A stretch of DNA of 64,000 bases from Aphrophora alni (Eukaryota > Arthropoda > Insecta > Hemiptera > Aphrophoridae), in contig OY740768.1 of assembly GCA_963513935.1 (NCBI GenBank), positions 16,108,590 to 16,172,589 on the forward strand, read 5' to 3'. The translations under genes and the position numbers were made by a program. Shown here in pieces: positions 48,244 to 62,729 of the stretch (its first letter is position 1; each line of letters begins with the position of its first letter). Under the pieces are notes generated by a model, which worked only from the letters and a program-made list of their open reading frames with translations, was not told where the DNA came from and did not search any database.

Positions 48244-51200
48244 TTTGTGTACACAAACAATAAACGAGATTTTTCTTTTGTATGAATAACCAGCCTTTAC
48301 CAAGTGCTATACCTATTTGTACGCTGGGCCATTGGTAGTGTAGTTTTTATGTTAAAGCATGTATAATTTAGTATCAGTTATTTTGAAAAATTAGACCTAA
48401 ATTTAGGTTTTGTTCCTAGTTTTGCTTTTAGTTACTTAAAATATGTTTAGGCTACAAGGCTATGTTAGAGTTATCGTTTTCCATTTTTTTTTTTTTTTTA
48501 TGTTCTTGCTATATTACTTCTAACTATACTTGGGATTGAATTTATACTAACGATAATGTTGTATTAGTTTTAGTATACACAAAAAATGGAAAAAGTCCGA
48601 ATAATAAAACAAAAAAATATTTAGAACCCACCTAAAATAAATTGTAAAAATTATACATAATCAACGGTTTAATTTTATATATTTTTCATTCTAAGTTATT
48701 AGTTTGGAAGTATTCCAGGTTATACGATATGCTTATAAAATGTTCAATCCTTCATATATTTTTTAAAAAATCTCCGTAATTTGTTACATCAGCATTTACG
48801 TTGTTACTAAATTTGCAAAAATCTTTAGGTAGTGCTGTACATCTTGTTGGTTATATATATAATTCCAGTTTTATTGTTGAGTGACAATAATTTAATCTTT
48901 TACAATGTGTTATAATTATTTACTTTTTGAATTGGGTTTAAGTCAAATATTTCGCTTCATTATCATTCATTGTATTTGTTTGCCATTACGTTTCACTGTA
49001 AAAAGTCAATTATTTTCTACAATTCTTTTTATATCGTTCACTCAATGGTTGAAAGATATGGCAAAGTTACATTTATAGTAATAAAATGACGGAAACTCTA
49101 GCAGGACTGGTGCAATTATACATGAATGAATCTGCTGAGATTCACAGAGTCCCTGAGCATCTGATAAAATTACATAGATGTGGGAAGACTTTTCAACCAC
49201 TATATTCCAAGTTCCTTTGATGAGGTAAGGATTAAGTTATTAGACGACTAATTACTTGTACCTCTGAAAGATATGCTTCATTCAAAGATGAAGTCTAAGC
49301 TTACGTTGAGCGATTTAATTGCTTTAGCAAAACTAAGTAATTTCGTATATTTGGTAAATAAAATTATAAAAATATGGCTTTAATTACAATTTGTTTTCTT
49401 TAACGCTACAGTAGTTTCCTATTACAAATTTAACAAATGTTTGTTAACAATTAAGATTAAGGTACAATATTTATTCTCCTTTATATTTTTGTTATTTCAG
49501 CCAAAACATACATTTTAGCAATAACAAAATGGGAATAAAATAAAAAGTAGTTTAATAGCACTTTTTAAAAGTATCTGGGATAGTCATTTCATATTATAGG
49601 TATTCATGGAATACAGTTTAACCTTTTGCACATTCAGTATTTATGAAAGGCTCTATAATATTGAGATGCAAAGTTGAAACTATTAAACGGGTACCATTGT
49701 AAAATTATATAGGTCTTAAGTTTTGTAGTAAAATTATTATTGTGCGCACTGTAATCAATAATTATGAAGAATATTTCCAGAAGTGTTTAGAGAATTTAAA
49801 AATTCTGTTGGATATATGACAGCTTCTTCAACTTCAACATTATCAACAGTACATTAAGTTACCGGTACTTGAGATTTTCAAGTAGATAATTGTCATTGTT
49901 AATTACATGTTCGTTTTTTGCTGACAGTATTGCTATTTGTTGTTTGTATTGTCCTTTTGAAAAAGCACGACTCGGGTTGATTGCTTATTTTCAAAATACC
50001 TGGATAATTTTATCCTCCAATTGATCAATGGTGCTGAATAAGTTATCAGTTTTATAATTAATTTCAATACGTTTCTGAAATAACTATATTTGTAATTAAT
50101 TTTTAAAAAAATCTTTAAAAAACTGTTCTACGTCTATCTTAAATTAGTTGACTATAAAAAAAAACCAAACGAAATAAACCATAGTGATTCTAATTGTAGT
50201 AGAAAACTGTTTTCTATTGTCTACACTCACATTTACATATATTCTTCTGTTTAAATATCCATAAAAAACTATTTGTTCAGGCTGAAATTACAATAGATTT
50301 TTTAATTGTGTAGATGATAAAGACCTTTCATAAATAATGATTAATGCTAAAATGATTCTCTTGTTATAGCTGTTGACAGACCCTGACTGTATCCATTCAA
50401 TTGCTTTGTTATTTTTGTTAAATTTGATGTTTAATTGTTGTTATTTATTTTTATTCTAATGGTACCTAACGTCCTAACGTCTCAAGGTTAGGATATAAAT
50501 CCCGAGATAAAAATTCAATCAATTTGAGGATTTGATGTAGTATCAATGCATTTGATATTTACCAGCAGGTATTAAAAAAACGCTATTATTAGGATTATTT
50601 TTTTGACTAAATGAAAATGATGGATAACTCAGAAAAACGTCAAGAAATTCGTGTTTTTTATTTTCTGGGAAACGCAGATAACCTACTGTACAAATACTTG
50701 TAGAAAGAAATAAATACAAAAGAAATGTACTGTACAAATCCAATATCTCAAAGAAATAAAGTACATTGGGTATACACAATTTTTCCACGTGTGTAAACTG
50801 TTGGCATAAAGATTGTAACATCGTTATATAATTGAGAGCTATCTTTTGCGTATCGGCTGTTTCAATATGGTTGGTATCTGACCATCAGTCGACCAAAACC
50901 GTTATATAGTAGGTTAGTAAACCAATTGATTAATAAAAATTACAAAAATATGACTTTGACAGATAGCTATCTTCGAAAAAGTCTTGATCTTTTATATCAG
51001 CAATAGTTTCAATATAACAGTACCAAAGTAATCGTTTGATTAACACAAGATATTGAAACAACACAGATATATGAAGGTTATGAAAATTATAGGGAAAACA
51101 TTTGTACCCACCATTAAACATAATTCGTGTTATCGGCGAATATAGCTTTCCGAGTATTTTTTCTCAGATGATGAAAACGTATAATTTAAAATTTGATTGA

Positions 51201-53800
51201 GAGAAATGCATTCCAAATCCTTATAAACATATGTCTTGATGACTAAAAAGACATAGAATACATTAAAAAATAAACAAAAAACAAATAACAAATCGGTAAT
51301 TGCAATGTATTTACATTTTATATCTATAGAAACCATGACGTATTCTGTCCTATTTATCTCATACTGCCCTACTTTAGTCTTGTTTATATTACATAACAGT
51401 TATCTGAACTTTTGATTGTTTATTTCATTCTTCCTCATTATTTTGAGTTGATAAAAGGGAATTATGTTGGAATTTAAGCTTCCTTTTCATGTTCATTAAA
51501 TTGTTTTAACTATGCAAGTGAATATAACGATCAGTGGAATTGTCAGTTAGATTTTGAGATAAACTATATAGTCTCGTTATGTACATATATCGCAATAATA
51601 TCTATTAATAAACTAAGAACTTTATTTTCCTTCAATGCTAATTAAATAACAAATCGCAAGTTTCGATTATATTTACCTGGTTTAAATATTACTTGCGTTA
51701 TTGATATTGTATGTTTACTTAGTATGATGCAAAATAAAATTATTTTAACAGCAGAGTTTATTTTTAAACCTAAATAAAACTAGTTTTTAATTTACCCATC
51801 ACTTATGTTGATCTTGACTGAAGTAACTAGTTATTAAGTTATCATTTGATTGACCTAATAGGGATTTTTTCTCAAATTTATCTTTTACAGAAATTCGTAC
51901 GTTCTTCGTGTAATATATATTTTATTTATCCAACAATATTGAGGGAAATCGATGGAGACGAATGGACCCAATGATTAAATCGAAGAAAAATATATTTGTA
52001 TTATTTATAATGTTTTTATCTCACTAATTACATACATATTCAGTCATTGGTATGACGATGATATCTAAAACAAGTCGTGAGAGGACCTTTGGTTTAAGGT
52101 TATTACCAGGTATTTTGGATTCAATACAAAAAAATATCTGTTTTAAACTTTATCTTAATTTTAATTAAATGATGTAAACGAATGATGTAATCTGGTAAAA
52201 TATTGGTTTGTTTTGTGTGTGAAAATATATTTTTAGTTTCAAGTGGCCCCTTACATAAACATATCTTTTGAATGTCGACGTACACTGACTGAACGAATAT
52301 AATATAATAAACTCCCATTTATTTATATATAATTATTTTCAAAATTCCTTGTGAAATTTTGCCTGTCTTATAATATAAAAAGAAGCATATAAATCAGGCA
52401 ACCTTTCATTAAAATAAATTAAATAGAAACCTCTTTAGAGATATTTGAAATACAAACGATATTTCGAAATGTTAACATATGTCTTCATTAAAGTATGCTT
52501 CACATAACTTTCTCTCACATTTGTTGAGAGACGAAATTAGATATTACATAATTCCAAATATACTCTATCAGTTTTAATTCAATGAATTATTTTTATTTCA
52601 AATAGGTATTTTCTTAGGTTTCCTACTCTATAAAATGACATATCTATGTGCATACCTTATGGCATTATTTGTAGAAAGAAAAAGGACTTAAATAACTCTG
52701 TATAAACAAAATAAAAACTATAGTTTAGCACACAAAAAGTAAAATTTTGCTACAAATAAATAAACAAAATGGCGAATCACATTATGATATAAATTTTCGT
52801 ACAATGTAAGAAAATAAAAAATATTCCGATTTGAAATGTGTTCGCAAACTACTCTAGAATGAGTAATTACTAACACCCCTCTAGGTTTATACTTCTATCG
52901 CATATAATATGCAAATATAGAGTAATTACACAATTAATCAAGAAATAATAAGAAATTTCAAATATTTTGTTATAGAAATGTCGGTTTGTTCCTGCACTTA
53001 TTTCTCTAACATGAATTGTGAATTCATTAAATAATATACAAGTTCCTTCGAGATGTTACGTTTTTATTATTTTTTATATTTTTAAACACTTCAGGAGTAT
53101 ATTTAATCACCACTGTGTGAGTACTCAATATATTTTACATCTCCATATTGGCGCTAACGCTGCCTTAAAAGATTCTATTTTTTAGGAAAATATAATAAGA
53201 AGGAATATAAAGAAGATAATTTTATTTTTATGATCCAATGCTGTTCATACATAAAGTTACGTTAACGTTTTATTTTTAAGAAAATCTATTCTTGTCTTTA
53301 CTGGTCCAACATAATACAACCGTAATTTATTTTATAGATGTCTATGTTCCCTTTACGAGACAGGTGTTCATTTCGCAGGAGTTTTTTTTATTTTTTTTTT
53401 TTTTATTTTTATTTTATTATTATTTTTTTTTTCATATTATACTTCTAGCAATAAGCAAAGACAGGTTATATAGATGCGGCATTAATTATAATGTACATCG
53501 ATCTGTTTAATTTGTCTAAAGATCTTTACAATAGATTCGTTTCATACTATATTACAAAAGAAAAAAATTGTGCGTAACAGTATAAATTACTCAAAGACCT
53601 AAAAAGCAATAATAACGTTTGCATAATGTTAATATCTTTGACAATGTATTTATTGAATTACAACATAATATTTCTATATTAATTTCAACGGCACAGCACG
53701 TTTGTCGTTATAGGACTTTAAGATGGAATATGTTTGTTTTAAAAGTGATCAGATTGAATGTTTTACATATAAAGAAGGAAGTAGTTATATATTAATATGA
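48244..53800. other. AT-rich non-coding stretch
   Basis: No gene is supported over 5.5 kb. A slightly GC-richer patch near 49085-49330 includes an open run reading LLVPLKDMLHSKMKSKLTLS, unrecognised. Minus-strand frames at 50543-50821, 50930-51121 and 51130-51336 lie side by side but show no recognisable domains. A T-rich pyrimidine tract lies at 53383-53432. Confidence 0.45.
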
Positions 53801-53810
53801 CTTTTAATTA

Positions 53811-53912
53811 ACTCCGTAAAATTAGAATATTCATGAAAAGAATAAACCTGTTTTTAAATATATATATATATAACAGGTTTAATCTGTTCATGAACATTAA
53901 AATTTTACGGAG
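53811..53912. repeat. Inverted repeat around a short (TA)n
   Basis: ACTCCGTAAAATTAGAATAT followed by TCATGAAAAGAATAAACCTG (53811-53850) is matched in inverted orientation by AACAGGTTTAATCTGTTCAT and GAACATTAAAATTTTACGGAG (53872-53912). The centre is a short TA run. The size and lack of coding sequence fit a miniature fold-back element. Confidence 0.85.
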
Positions 53913-54097
53913 GAATCAATTGTGACAAAAAAATGTTAAAATATTACATGACCCTTAAGTAGTATTAAGAAAAGTCATATTTTGATAAATTTCTCGTAAA
54001 TAGCTGAGTTAGATAATAGATATTAACAAAAAATAATAATATGTACACCTTATCCCTTTAATCGGACGGACCGAGACAAAAAACAAATGTTAAATGA

Positions 54098-54620
54098 AAG
54101 GACTGTGGCCCTGGAATCGAGGTCATTCTAGTTAAGAAACTAAGCATCAGCAATCTGACACTCATTAAGCAGGACGTCGTACAGTACTTCGAAGATTCCA
54201 ACATTCGAAAGATTAGTAGGGAACAGAGGAAGGAATCAAACGTAAGGTTTTCCCATGGTCAACTACGAAGGAAAAATATAGATGACGACCTTGCTGGAAG
54301 AAATAATTTCTATAGAGGAATGAAAGACATCAGAAAAGTAAGAACCGAGCACACGATAGAAAAATGAATGAAACCGGACCCTTTGTGGTTTATGGAAATT
54401 TGATGTTGATACTTCGGGGGGGGGGGGGGGGGTCAGCTGAGTCTGGTGTAAAGAGGCAGAAACAGCAGCTGACACTAGGAAATGTTGGTGTTGCAAAAAG
54501 GGCAGAGTCTGCAAATGAAATATGAGGAGGAAGCCTGTTAAATCATTTGCTGAAAAGGTGACTGTGGAAAAACTGGCGATTGTGCAACTGGAAAATATGT
54601 GTGCTGGAGTGTTAGGTATG
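54098..54620 (+). pseudogene. GC-elevated coding-like block with 17-G run, unidentified
   Basis: One frame is open for 89 codons (54098-54367) and reads KDCGPGIEVILVKKLSISNL, then TLIKQDVVQYFEDSNIRK and REQRKESNVRFSHGQLRRKN. A second open piece in another frame (after 54440) contains RKCWCCKKGRVCK and VTVEKLAIVQLENMCAGVLG, and runs into a donor-like AG/GTATGT at 54615. Between them a run of 17 Gs (54416-54432), which is prone to slippage, breaks the frame. The peptide is basic and unlike the flanking sequence, so it was probably once coding, as an exon or a transposon gene. No family is recognised and no start codon fits. Confidence 0.3.
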
Positions 54621-55384
54621 TTTTCTAAACGAATAAAACCTGAATAGTATGTCGTATGTTACCCACATTCTGTCTTAATTTTAATAAGTGAAATATTTTT
54701 TAAAATTGATAATATATTTAATTTTTTCAAAAATAAAAATATAAATAAATCCTTTAACTTGTAATGCCTCAAAATGCGTTAATCAATATTGATTTTTAAC
54801 GCACACAACAAAATTCTTTGAATATTACTGACCATTCCATGTTTTTAAATCTAATTCCTCTAAAAAATAAATTGTAATTCCAAGTAATTCAGAAGAAAAA
54901 ATGTAATTACATTTAACAAAAACTAAATTAAAGTAGTATTAAATTCTTTATAAAATGGTTTTCTTTTAATTAATACTAATTATTTTTTGTGGGGAGCTGT
55001 TAGTAGATATAATTACCTGATCGGAGTAAGTCTTTTTTGTTGCAATATCAAATATTTACACTTTAATATTACTTCATAGAAAACAAGTAGTATTTAAAAT
55101 AAAGGGAAACTAAAAAGCTCAAAAAGAGAGTACTTTTATAAAGTGGATATACAAGTAGTTTTACTAACAGAATTAAAGAGATTATTGTGTGATTAAGTAG
55201 TTTTATAACTAAGATAAAAAGCAATAAAATAATGGTTTAATTAACGTAGGATAATTAGGAAAGACTTGACCTTAGATAACGATGAAAGGATTTAAGTCTA
55301 TAAATCTTGAAATACTTTATCAATCACATATTAAATAAGGGCGAATTACTTTACTACACATTATTATCATTTTAAAATTGTCTC
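54621..55384. other. AT-rich non-coding stretch
   Basis: Nothing supportable is seen here. Confidence 0.5.
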
Positions 55385-56585
55385 CCCTAAAAACAAATTT
55401 ACGTTTTCATGCGTTTGGTTCGTATGTTTATACTTCCTACAAACTAAAAACTACTTTTTTTAAACAGTATTAACATATCTTTCGTCAATATATTTTGTTT
55501 AATTTAAGGTAAGATAAAATTTCCAAACAACGACCGCTCAATTTTACAGAAACAAACTGAAAGTTAGCAATATCACAAATGATACAACTTTACCATTTCT
55601 GCCTTTTCAAATATTCGAAAACTATCCTTTTTGTGCAAAAATACAGAACCTAAATACATTAACCAAAATTATAAATATATTGTGTTTAACTGAACTTCAT
55701 TGATAGCTAATATATTTATTAAGTAATTATTATGTCAACAGAACTGTGTGTATCAGTAACTTACATCACTGTATTACCAAGAAAAGTGTAATCTTATTAT
55801 ATTTACAAACTACGCTTGCTATCGTTGGAAAATAGGTTAAGGTCAAGTCAACAACAAGCTCATTAGCACCTCTAATCAGGAAGACAATAATTACATGTTA
55901 CTTAACGAACACAGTTGTTTCAAATAAATTATAAGCTAAATTTGTTTAAAACACATTATTATAATTTTAGGCTATCATAAATTAATTAGTTCAGTACAAC
56001 TTTTAAATAAGTTTCAAATTTAAAACTACACATACGGGGAAAACATTATAATATGTCTCTCAGCAAATTATCTTCAGACCTACAAAATATAGAAATACGT
56101 GCTTACAAAATTTAAGGGTGATTTAAAAAAAAAAACACATACATTTACATACAGCAAGTTGATAGTTCTTTAGACATGGGAAGAGAGATAAACATTTTAC
56201 GTCTTACATTCAATCCGATTCTATCTTGATCAATCCAATCTTAATTATTGTTAGTGTTTTAAACAATGCAAGTAATCATCCAATTTAAAGAAAAATACTC
56301 CTATTTAATAATTAAGAGTAGAAAATAATTCATATATACAAATAATACGTATAAAATAATTTTTAATATGACAAATTAATTACAAACATCCACTTATTGG
56401 ACGTCTTAGAGCACTAATTGTAAACATTTATTGGGTGACTTTTTGACATTTTAAAATTATTGAATGGTTATTTATTTTCAAAAAAATTCGTAGTTTAAAA
56501 TTTTTATATAAGTCATAACATTTGAAATATTATTTTCCACAACATATTTATTTGTAATAAATAAAATTTTAATAACACGCATTTT
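55385..56585. repeat. Old dispersed repeat, copy 2
   Basis: This segment shares ordered, same-strand blocks with 12880-14460. The clearest are ATTTTGTTTAATTTAAGGTA, GTCAACAACAAGCTCATTAG with CACCTCTAAT, CAATCTTAATTATTGTTAGT and TTATTGGACGTC. It lacks the extra 400-500 bp found in copy 1 and may be nearer to the original length. No coding content is recognised. Confidence 0.6.
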
Positions 56586-59500
56586 GTTTTCACATGCCTC
56601 CAATTTCACGACGATTGTTTCTTATTAACAATATTGTTCCTTAGGCCGTCTTTGAAGTATGCTCCCTATTTAATGCAACAAATTACTTCGTCAACATTCC
56701 TTTGATTATCCTTAGATATTACGTAGCTCGAGAATATCCCGTTCATGTTTGGTCGAAAGTAAATATTATCAAACTCTTCCTACCAAAATCAAGGGAATAG
56801 ATACACAACACCCTCGTTACTCTACATGATATCCTAAGGCCTATCAATCTTAAGACTTAACGTGAAATCTTATTTTCGTTTTATTTTTGATACCAATTGT
56901 TAATATGTTTCTTTATTTGGCAATATATTCTCGAGACATTATTTTATCGTCTGGAGTTTTACAATTTCTTAGTTTTAGAAGTAAAATTTGATACAACTTT
57001 TTTTGAAAACCTATTTAAGACCAATTTCTTGTAAAGTTTAAAATGGCTATAGATGTTTCACATGAGGTAATATCTTTTCTTTTAAAATTTCGAATTAAAT
57101 TTGCATAATAATATAAAACAATAATCACACAGAACGTCCGTTTTTTTATTTTAAATAATAACATTAGAGAATAATGAAAATAAATCCTTGTAGAATATAA
57201 ACATATTCTTATGACAATAAACCTGTATGTCTAAATATCAGTAGTATCTATGTGTGTCAAATATTCAAGTAAAATAAATCTTTAAAAAGTTATATTTGTA
57301 ATTTATCAATTTGTTCCATTATTTATCAATACTACATTTATCAACTCAGATCATGTTTTTTTTTTTTTTTTTTTTTTTTAATTTAGACGTGGTTAGGGTG
57401 ACTTAGATGTGATACCATGTTGGAAGTCAGCTGTAAAAATGTATTGTTTATTTAACACTTATTGCCTTTAAGAAGTAACTAAACGAATGTTGGTCAAAAT
57501 TTAATATTGAGGTTAAACTTGTCTTTGGGCCTGTTTACAACGTGAGATAGGCTTATTTGACACAATATCCAATTAAAGAATGGAAATATGTGTCAGGACC
57601 AAATATTGACACACTAAAGTTGGGTAATACAATTAGGAGCATAACTTAAAATGTTAATTTCCTTATAAAGGTAATTAATGGAGAAACCCAACCAACTAGA
57701 TAAAGTATATTTCGGATTTTAAAAAAAAGAAGCTTGGACTTAAAGAAGCTCAGTAAACGCAAGTTGAGATAAACATTGAGAAATATCCCCTATAATTAAA
57801 AAATATATTGTGTTATCGATATTTAATTTTTGGAGTTTCATAAAAATAATATGACCATTTTAAAATTATTTTGTTTCAATAATTATTTTGTACCACTTTA
57901 GATATAAAATTATTTTTAATTATACTTAAAAAATATATTTGTTGTTAAATATAGCTATACATATTTTTCATGATTATAATCCCTTTAAAATCTAATATGT
58001 TTATATTAACGTTTGATTTAAATTCATCAAAATGTATTCTTGCATGAAAAAGTGTAATACATTTTTCAAGTTGACAATTGCACAAATTTTGAAATGAAAT
58101 TAAAACCAAATTTATATTTTGTGGTTAGTCTATAGTCTATTACAGCTTTTCTTTAAATCGTCTAAATGTTATGGTACAAAATACTACGGTATTGACTATA
58201 ACCGAAAGTTGACCGTCAAATCCATTTCTTAAATGTTTTAATTTTAAACGATTTAAAATATTGAAAGTTGCTGTAAACAACTAATATAATTAATACGATA
58301 TATTTTTTAATATCAGGTATAAAGACAAGAAATTATTGTAGTTTTATGATATGTTTTAAAATTGTTTTTATATGGTTGGGAATTTTAACTTATTTTTATG
58401 TTATTTTTATTTTTTCAAATTTTATTTGCAATTTGGAATTTTTGTATGTTAGTTTTTTGGTCCAGGATCAATTTATTGTTTTTGATTTGCACCAGATATT
58501 TATTTATTTCCTTATTCTAGACAATTTGATAGCTGAATTTAATTATTGAATAATTTTCTTATTAGACGGAAGTGCTTTTCTTTCTTCTTCTGTTTTGTGC
58601 ATACAGATGTTAGTTTACATGATATGGATTTACTCAGTGGGAAATTTGTTAAACTTTAACGTAAATTTGTAAATTTTGAATGTTAGTTTTAGTACGGGTG
58701 TAATTATTATTTTTGTTTTGCTTTTGCTTTGCTTCACATGCTTATATTTATTTACTTTTTATTTGTAATGGGTACTGAGAGTTATTTTAATTTTAATTTA
58801 TACATCTATGTAAGAGTTAATATATTAAATTTTAATAAGTTTAATTATATTAAATTAAATTTGGTAATTCTCGCTACTCTTGCAGACCACCTCGGTCATG
58901 CCATCTGGGCATTGATTTTAATGTAGTAATATTAATTTTACTTTGGTTTAATAAATGCATTTATTATTATTATTATATTAGTTTTATGATAACAATAATT
59001 TCTGTTTTTTGTTTTTTCATTGCTGTCATTTGGTTCTAATCGTCTTTAAAACTAGGGTTCCTTGGGAATGGCAAGTAGAAGTGGGACCCAGAGGGCAAAA
59101 TATAAGTTAGTCTATTTGAGTGTGGGTATATATTTGAAATAGTTTATTATTAACTTTTTAAATTATTCATTTTATACGTTGGTTGTATGAAATATACACA
59201 TTTATTTTCCCATTTGTATCACGAAATGTACGAACAAACTTTACTACTGTTATTTCATACTCTGTAATATAAGTGTATCAATAAAACGTTTATCAACTTG
59301 TAAGACACTTGTAATGGACAAATCTATTATAAGCGTTATTCAGACTTTGTATACATCCACCATAACAAAAGTACATGTTGGTGGGCATAATAAGAATACT
59401 TACCTAATATTTATACAAAAAGCAATAAGTATAAAGTTCTACTGAAACTCATAACTTTGTATACGTTGTGTGTACGTGACTGCATTACTAAACTTCGCAA

Positions 59501-61540
59501 TTACCATTTGTTGCGACCCTAAAGGAATGACATGTTTAACAAATACTTTCTCAAATCTTTCTTCAACAAGTTTCTTTACATTTTAGGGTATTACAATTGT
59601 TTAAATATCATTTTTTCAAAAATAAAAAAAGGTGACGGCACTATATCCAATTAAAATATATTTGTAATAAGAGCAAGTACAAACACAATTAAACCTAATA
59701 ATTGGAAAACTTTTATTTTAATTAAAAATTTTCTTTTATCTCTTTCGTCAATACATTTCAAGTATTTATCTAGAGAATGAAAACAAAATCAGGAACAGTA
59801 CTGCAAACTTTATTCAAGATTTCATTACATAAAATGTAAATTGTTTTATATTAATAGTTACAGAATCTACAATTTTCTTTGTATTTTCTTTCTGGTATTC
59901 TCTTGAGATATTTCAAAAGAGAGAATTTGAGGAATATGAAAAGGAACTAACAATTAATTTTATTTTGCCACACTTTCTAAACGTCCATATTGTGAAATTG
60001 CAATGAGGAAAAACTTATTAAATTTTAAAATTATTTTTAACTACTATTAAAATGTCCAAATTAATAGTTTTACAAGATTAAATATGTATTAATGCATTAG
60101 TATAATTATTTTAAATGTCGTTTTACAATTATTTTATAAATAAACATTTCAAAATTAAATGTGAAAACACGTATTGATGTTAGAGAAACGGAATATTTAT
60201 TATAGAAATGTTCTGTTTTTATATGTTTTAACAAAATAAATAATTCAAATAAATCACAATATTCTTCGTAATGTTTCATGACTATACATACAGATAAATA
60301 GATATTCTAGAAATATACCCTCTTTCATTATAGATATATACTGTTATTTGTACCTAATTTGAATAAAAATATTCAAAGTATCTGTGTTCCTATAACGATT
60401 TGTACTTGTAAGGAGAATAAATACACTTTTAAAACAATATATATTATGATCTCAGTTGTAAATCAAGTTGATGCTAATGATATCCTTAGACTGACTTTAT
60501 TTCTCAGAGAGTAATCCTTTATTAAAAATGTTTATTTCTTCTAGGATAACAGTGTGAAATGTATATAAAAAATTAATTTTATTAACTAGGGTCTGTCAAT
60601 AATAACAGTTTATATATAATTCAATGCATGGAATGATGACTTAAAAAAATATTTGTATTTAATTATGAGAGTGTAAAATTTATTTATAACTGTAGATTTA
60701 AATTTTAAGAATTTCTAATTTTTAGAAGTAAAAGACTGGAAGTCAATAGATATAGTGTTAAATTCAAAATGCAGTAAATTTTTAGATTTATTTACGAAGT
60801 TGTTTGATTTCAGTTGTAGAAGACCTGGTGACAAAAAGGGAATTTTGATTTTGCACGATTGTCAATAAAATCTTTAATTGATTTAGCAGTAGAATCAATG
60901 AGTTGTTTAGACGTAGTGAATAATTTTAAGTTTTGTAGTACCCCAAGGTCGGATCGTATCTCAATCAGTTTAAGCACTAAAGTTGGTAGGGCTATAGGTA
61001 GAGAGGTGTGAACGGTTGTTTTGAAACTGTTCCCAAAGTTGTGGTGATGCGAGTTTGACGATATTTACTTAATAACAAATATTAACAAGGTGTTATAAAT
61101 TTATGTCATGTCAAGGTTTATCAAAGGAATGTTAATGCAATAATTAGTTGCAATAAAAGGGCAGCACACTTACACAAACCAAACACAAGGGACAGTATTA
61201 TTAATTAGAGACAACCATTGTTGGATTTGAAGTACTTAAAAAAGAAGGCGTACATTTAAATTGTTAATGTTATTCAGAAAACTAATTTAGAAATTTTCAA
61301 AGTGGAACCTAGCAGAGAATTTAAATTATTATGTAAACCCAAATGTAAATATCTTTGTGATTGTATAATAAATAATCTGGCACAAGCAAGGTTAAAACTA
61401 AATATCCAAAATACATTTCTTATGACAGTGAATTTAAGAATATTAACAATATAATTTCTATACGTAAGAGCTCTAGCAATAGGTTAAATATTTAGAGTTA
61501 AACATGTCATATTATGAACCACGTATTTCAAAAGATTTTT
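56586..61540. other. AT-rich non-coding stretch
   Basis: A poly(T) tract lies at about 57355-57380. The open frames at 58346-58549 and 58729-58926 are T-rich, hydrophobic and unrecognised. A GC-richer patch at 60930-61050 lies upstream of the LINE relic and might be a more decayed part of it, but no motif is legible. Confidence 0.45.
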
Positions 61541-61578
61541 TAGTAGACCATTTGATAAACAGAAGCGGTTTAAAATTT

Positions 61579-61910
61579 TGACTAAGTTGAAAGATGGGAA
61601 ATATCCGGGCAACAACGGAATGTCTTATAAATTGTGAAAAGATGGGTCAGAATTTTTAGTATCTAATTTATTGACAATGTTCAACAAAATCTATGTATAG
61701 GGCAGTGTTCTAGATTCCTTCAATTTTAAAATTTTTCCAATATATAAAAATGGGGAGTTGATTGTGAAAAAGATTGTTGGGGACTGTTATTTATTGATTG
61801 TTTAAGAAAGATTTTTCACGTCTTTGTTTTATAACCATTGAAGTCTTTGGGTTATTGAGTGATTATCTGCGCTTTTCAAGCGGAATTCAGAAGAGGGTGT
61901 TCCACAATAG
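61579..61910 (+). pseudogene. LINE (non-LTR retrotransposon) reverse-transcriptase fragment
   Basis: The plus strand reads LTKLKDGKYPGNNGMSYKL from 61579, matching the K-GK-PG-D-I---L motif at the start of the reverse-transcriptase domain of non-LTR retrotransposons. It continues with FLVSNLLTMFNKIYV and FKIFPIYKNGE, matching the L---FN-I---G--P--W---I--P--K block. After frame changes QAEFRRGCSTI appears at 61877-61909, the QAGFR-GRST block. The catalytic YADD box lies beyond the readable part and is not seen. In-frame stops replace expected residues at two places (after MSYKL and after KIYV), so the copy is dead. The clade (Jockey, CR1 or RTE-like) cannot be settled from this fragment. Confidence 0.8.
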
Positions 61911-62729
61911 TTCACATATCTAACCTAATAAATATGATTTATTTACATTTGTCTATAAACAAATTTAGATACATTTTTTTACTTTTAATTCTTATATTTT
62001 GCTGCTGAATTCAATACAATTCAGATGGAACCTTATTCTCTAAGTTTTATTGCTTTGACATTTCTTCTAGTTTTTAAGTAATATCATAAATTTATTTATA
62101 TTTATACAGCTTCAGGTGTAAAGTGTTTTGATTGTGGCATAAGATGTTTTCAAAAGATAAGAGGTTCAGAGAAGGGTGTATTTTCAGTACTTTACTCATC
62201 TAATTATTTACTCTCTGGCTCAAACATTATTTAACAATTTACCTGACACTGTAAATTTTCAAAAAATAGTATTCCTTAAACATTTAAAAGAAATTTTATT
62301 AGGATTGGATGATTTAGAGTCTCTATTGAATGTTTAGTTTCTAGTTTGAAATTAAAATTAAGAAACTAAAAAATGTTAATAGTAACACAGATTTTGTATG
62401 TGTTTATATTCTTAGAGAGTTTGTTCTTATTCTATATTCTTATTTGTTCAACATCTGTAATGTCCATTCGTATGTGACGGCTTATATTTTATTTCCAGCT
62501 AAACAAATGCTTTGCTTAAGGAGGTGTCTTTTTTGTTTACTTATTTTCTTCTGTATGTTCTAAAAACTGCTTAGATAATGCAGAATGTTTAATTAATATT
62601 TATGTTTGGATTTTACTTTTAGAGATAAAACGATTAAAATTGTTTCAGCTATTTGGTATATGTGACTGGTAGGATAAAAATGTAAATTCAATACCTTATA
62701 ACAAATAAATATTTTATTTCATTATTATC
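61911..62729. other. AT-rich stretch downstream of the LINE fragment
   Basis: No further reverse-transcriptase motif is legible. Part of it may be the decayed rest of the LINE copy. Confidence 0.4.

Noticed and set aside
50543..51336. Three neighbouring minus-strand frames as exons of one gene
   Set aside because: The peptides are phenylalanine/tyrosine-rich, as expected of AT-rich non-coding DNA, and there are no consistent splice sites or domains.
54263..54514. 83-codon minus-strand frame with a proline run
   Set aside because: The proline run is the complement of the 17-G tract, and the opposite strand has the better coding-like reading.
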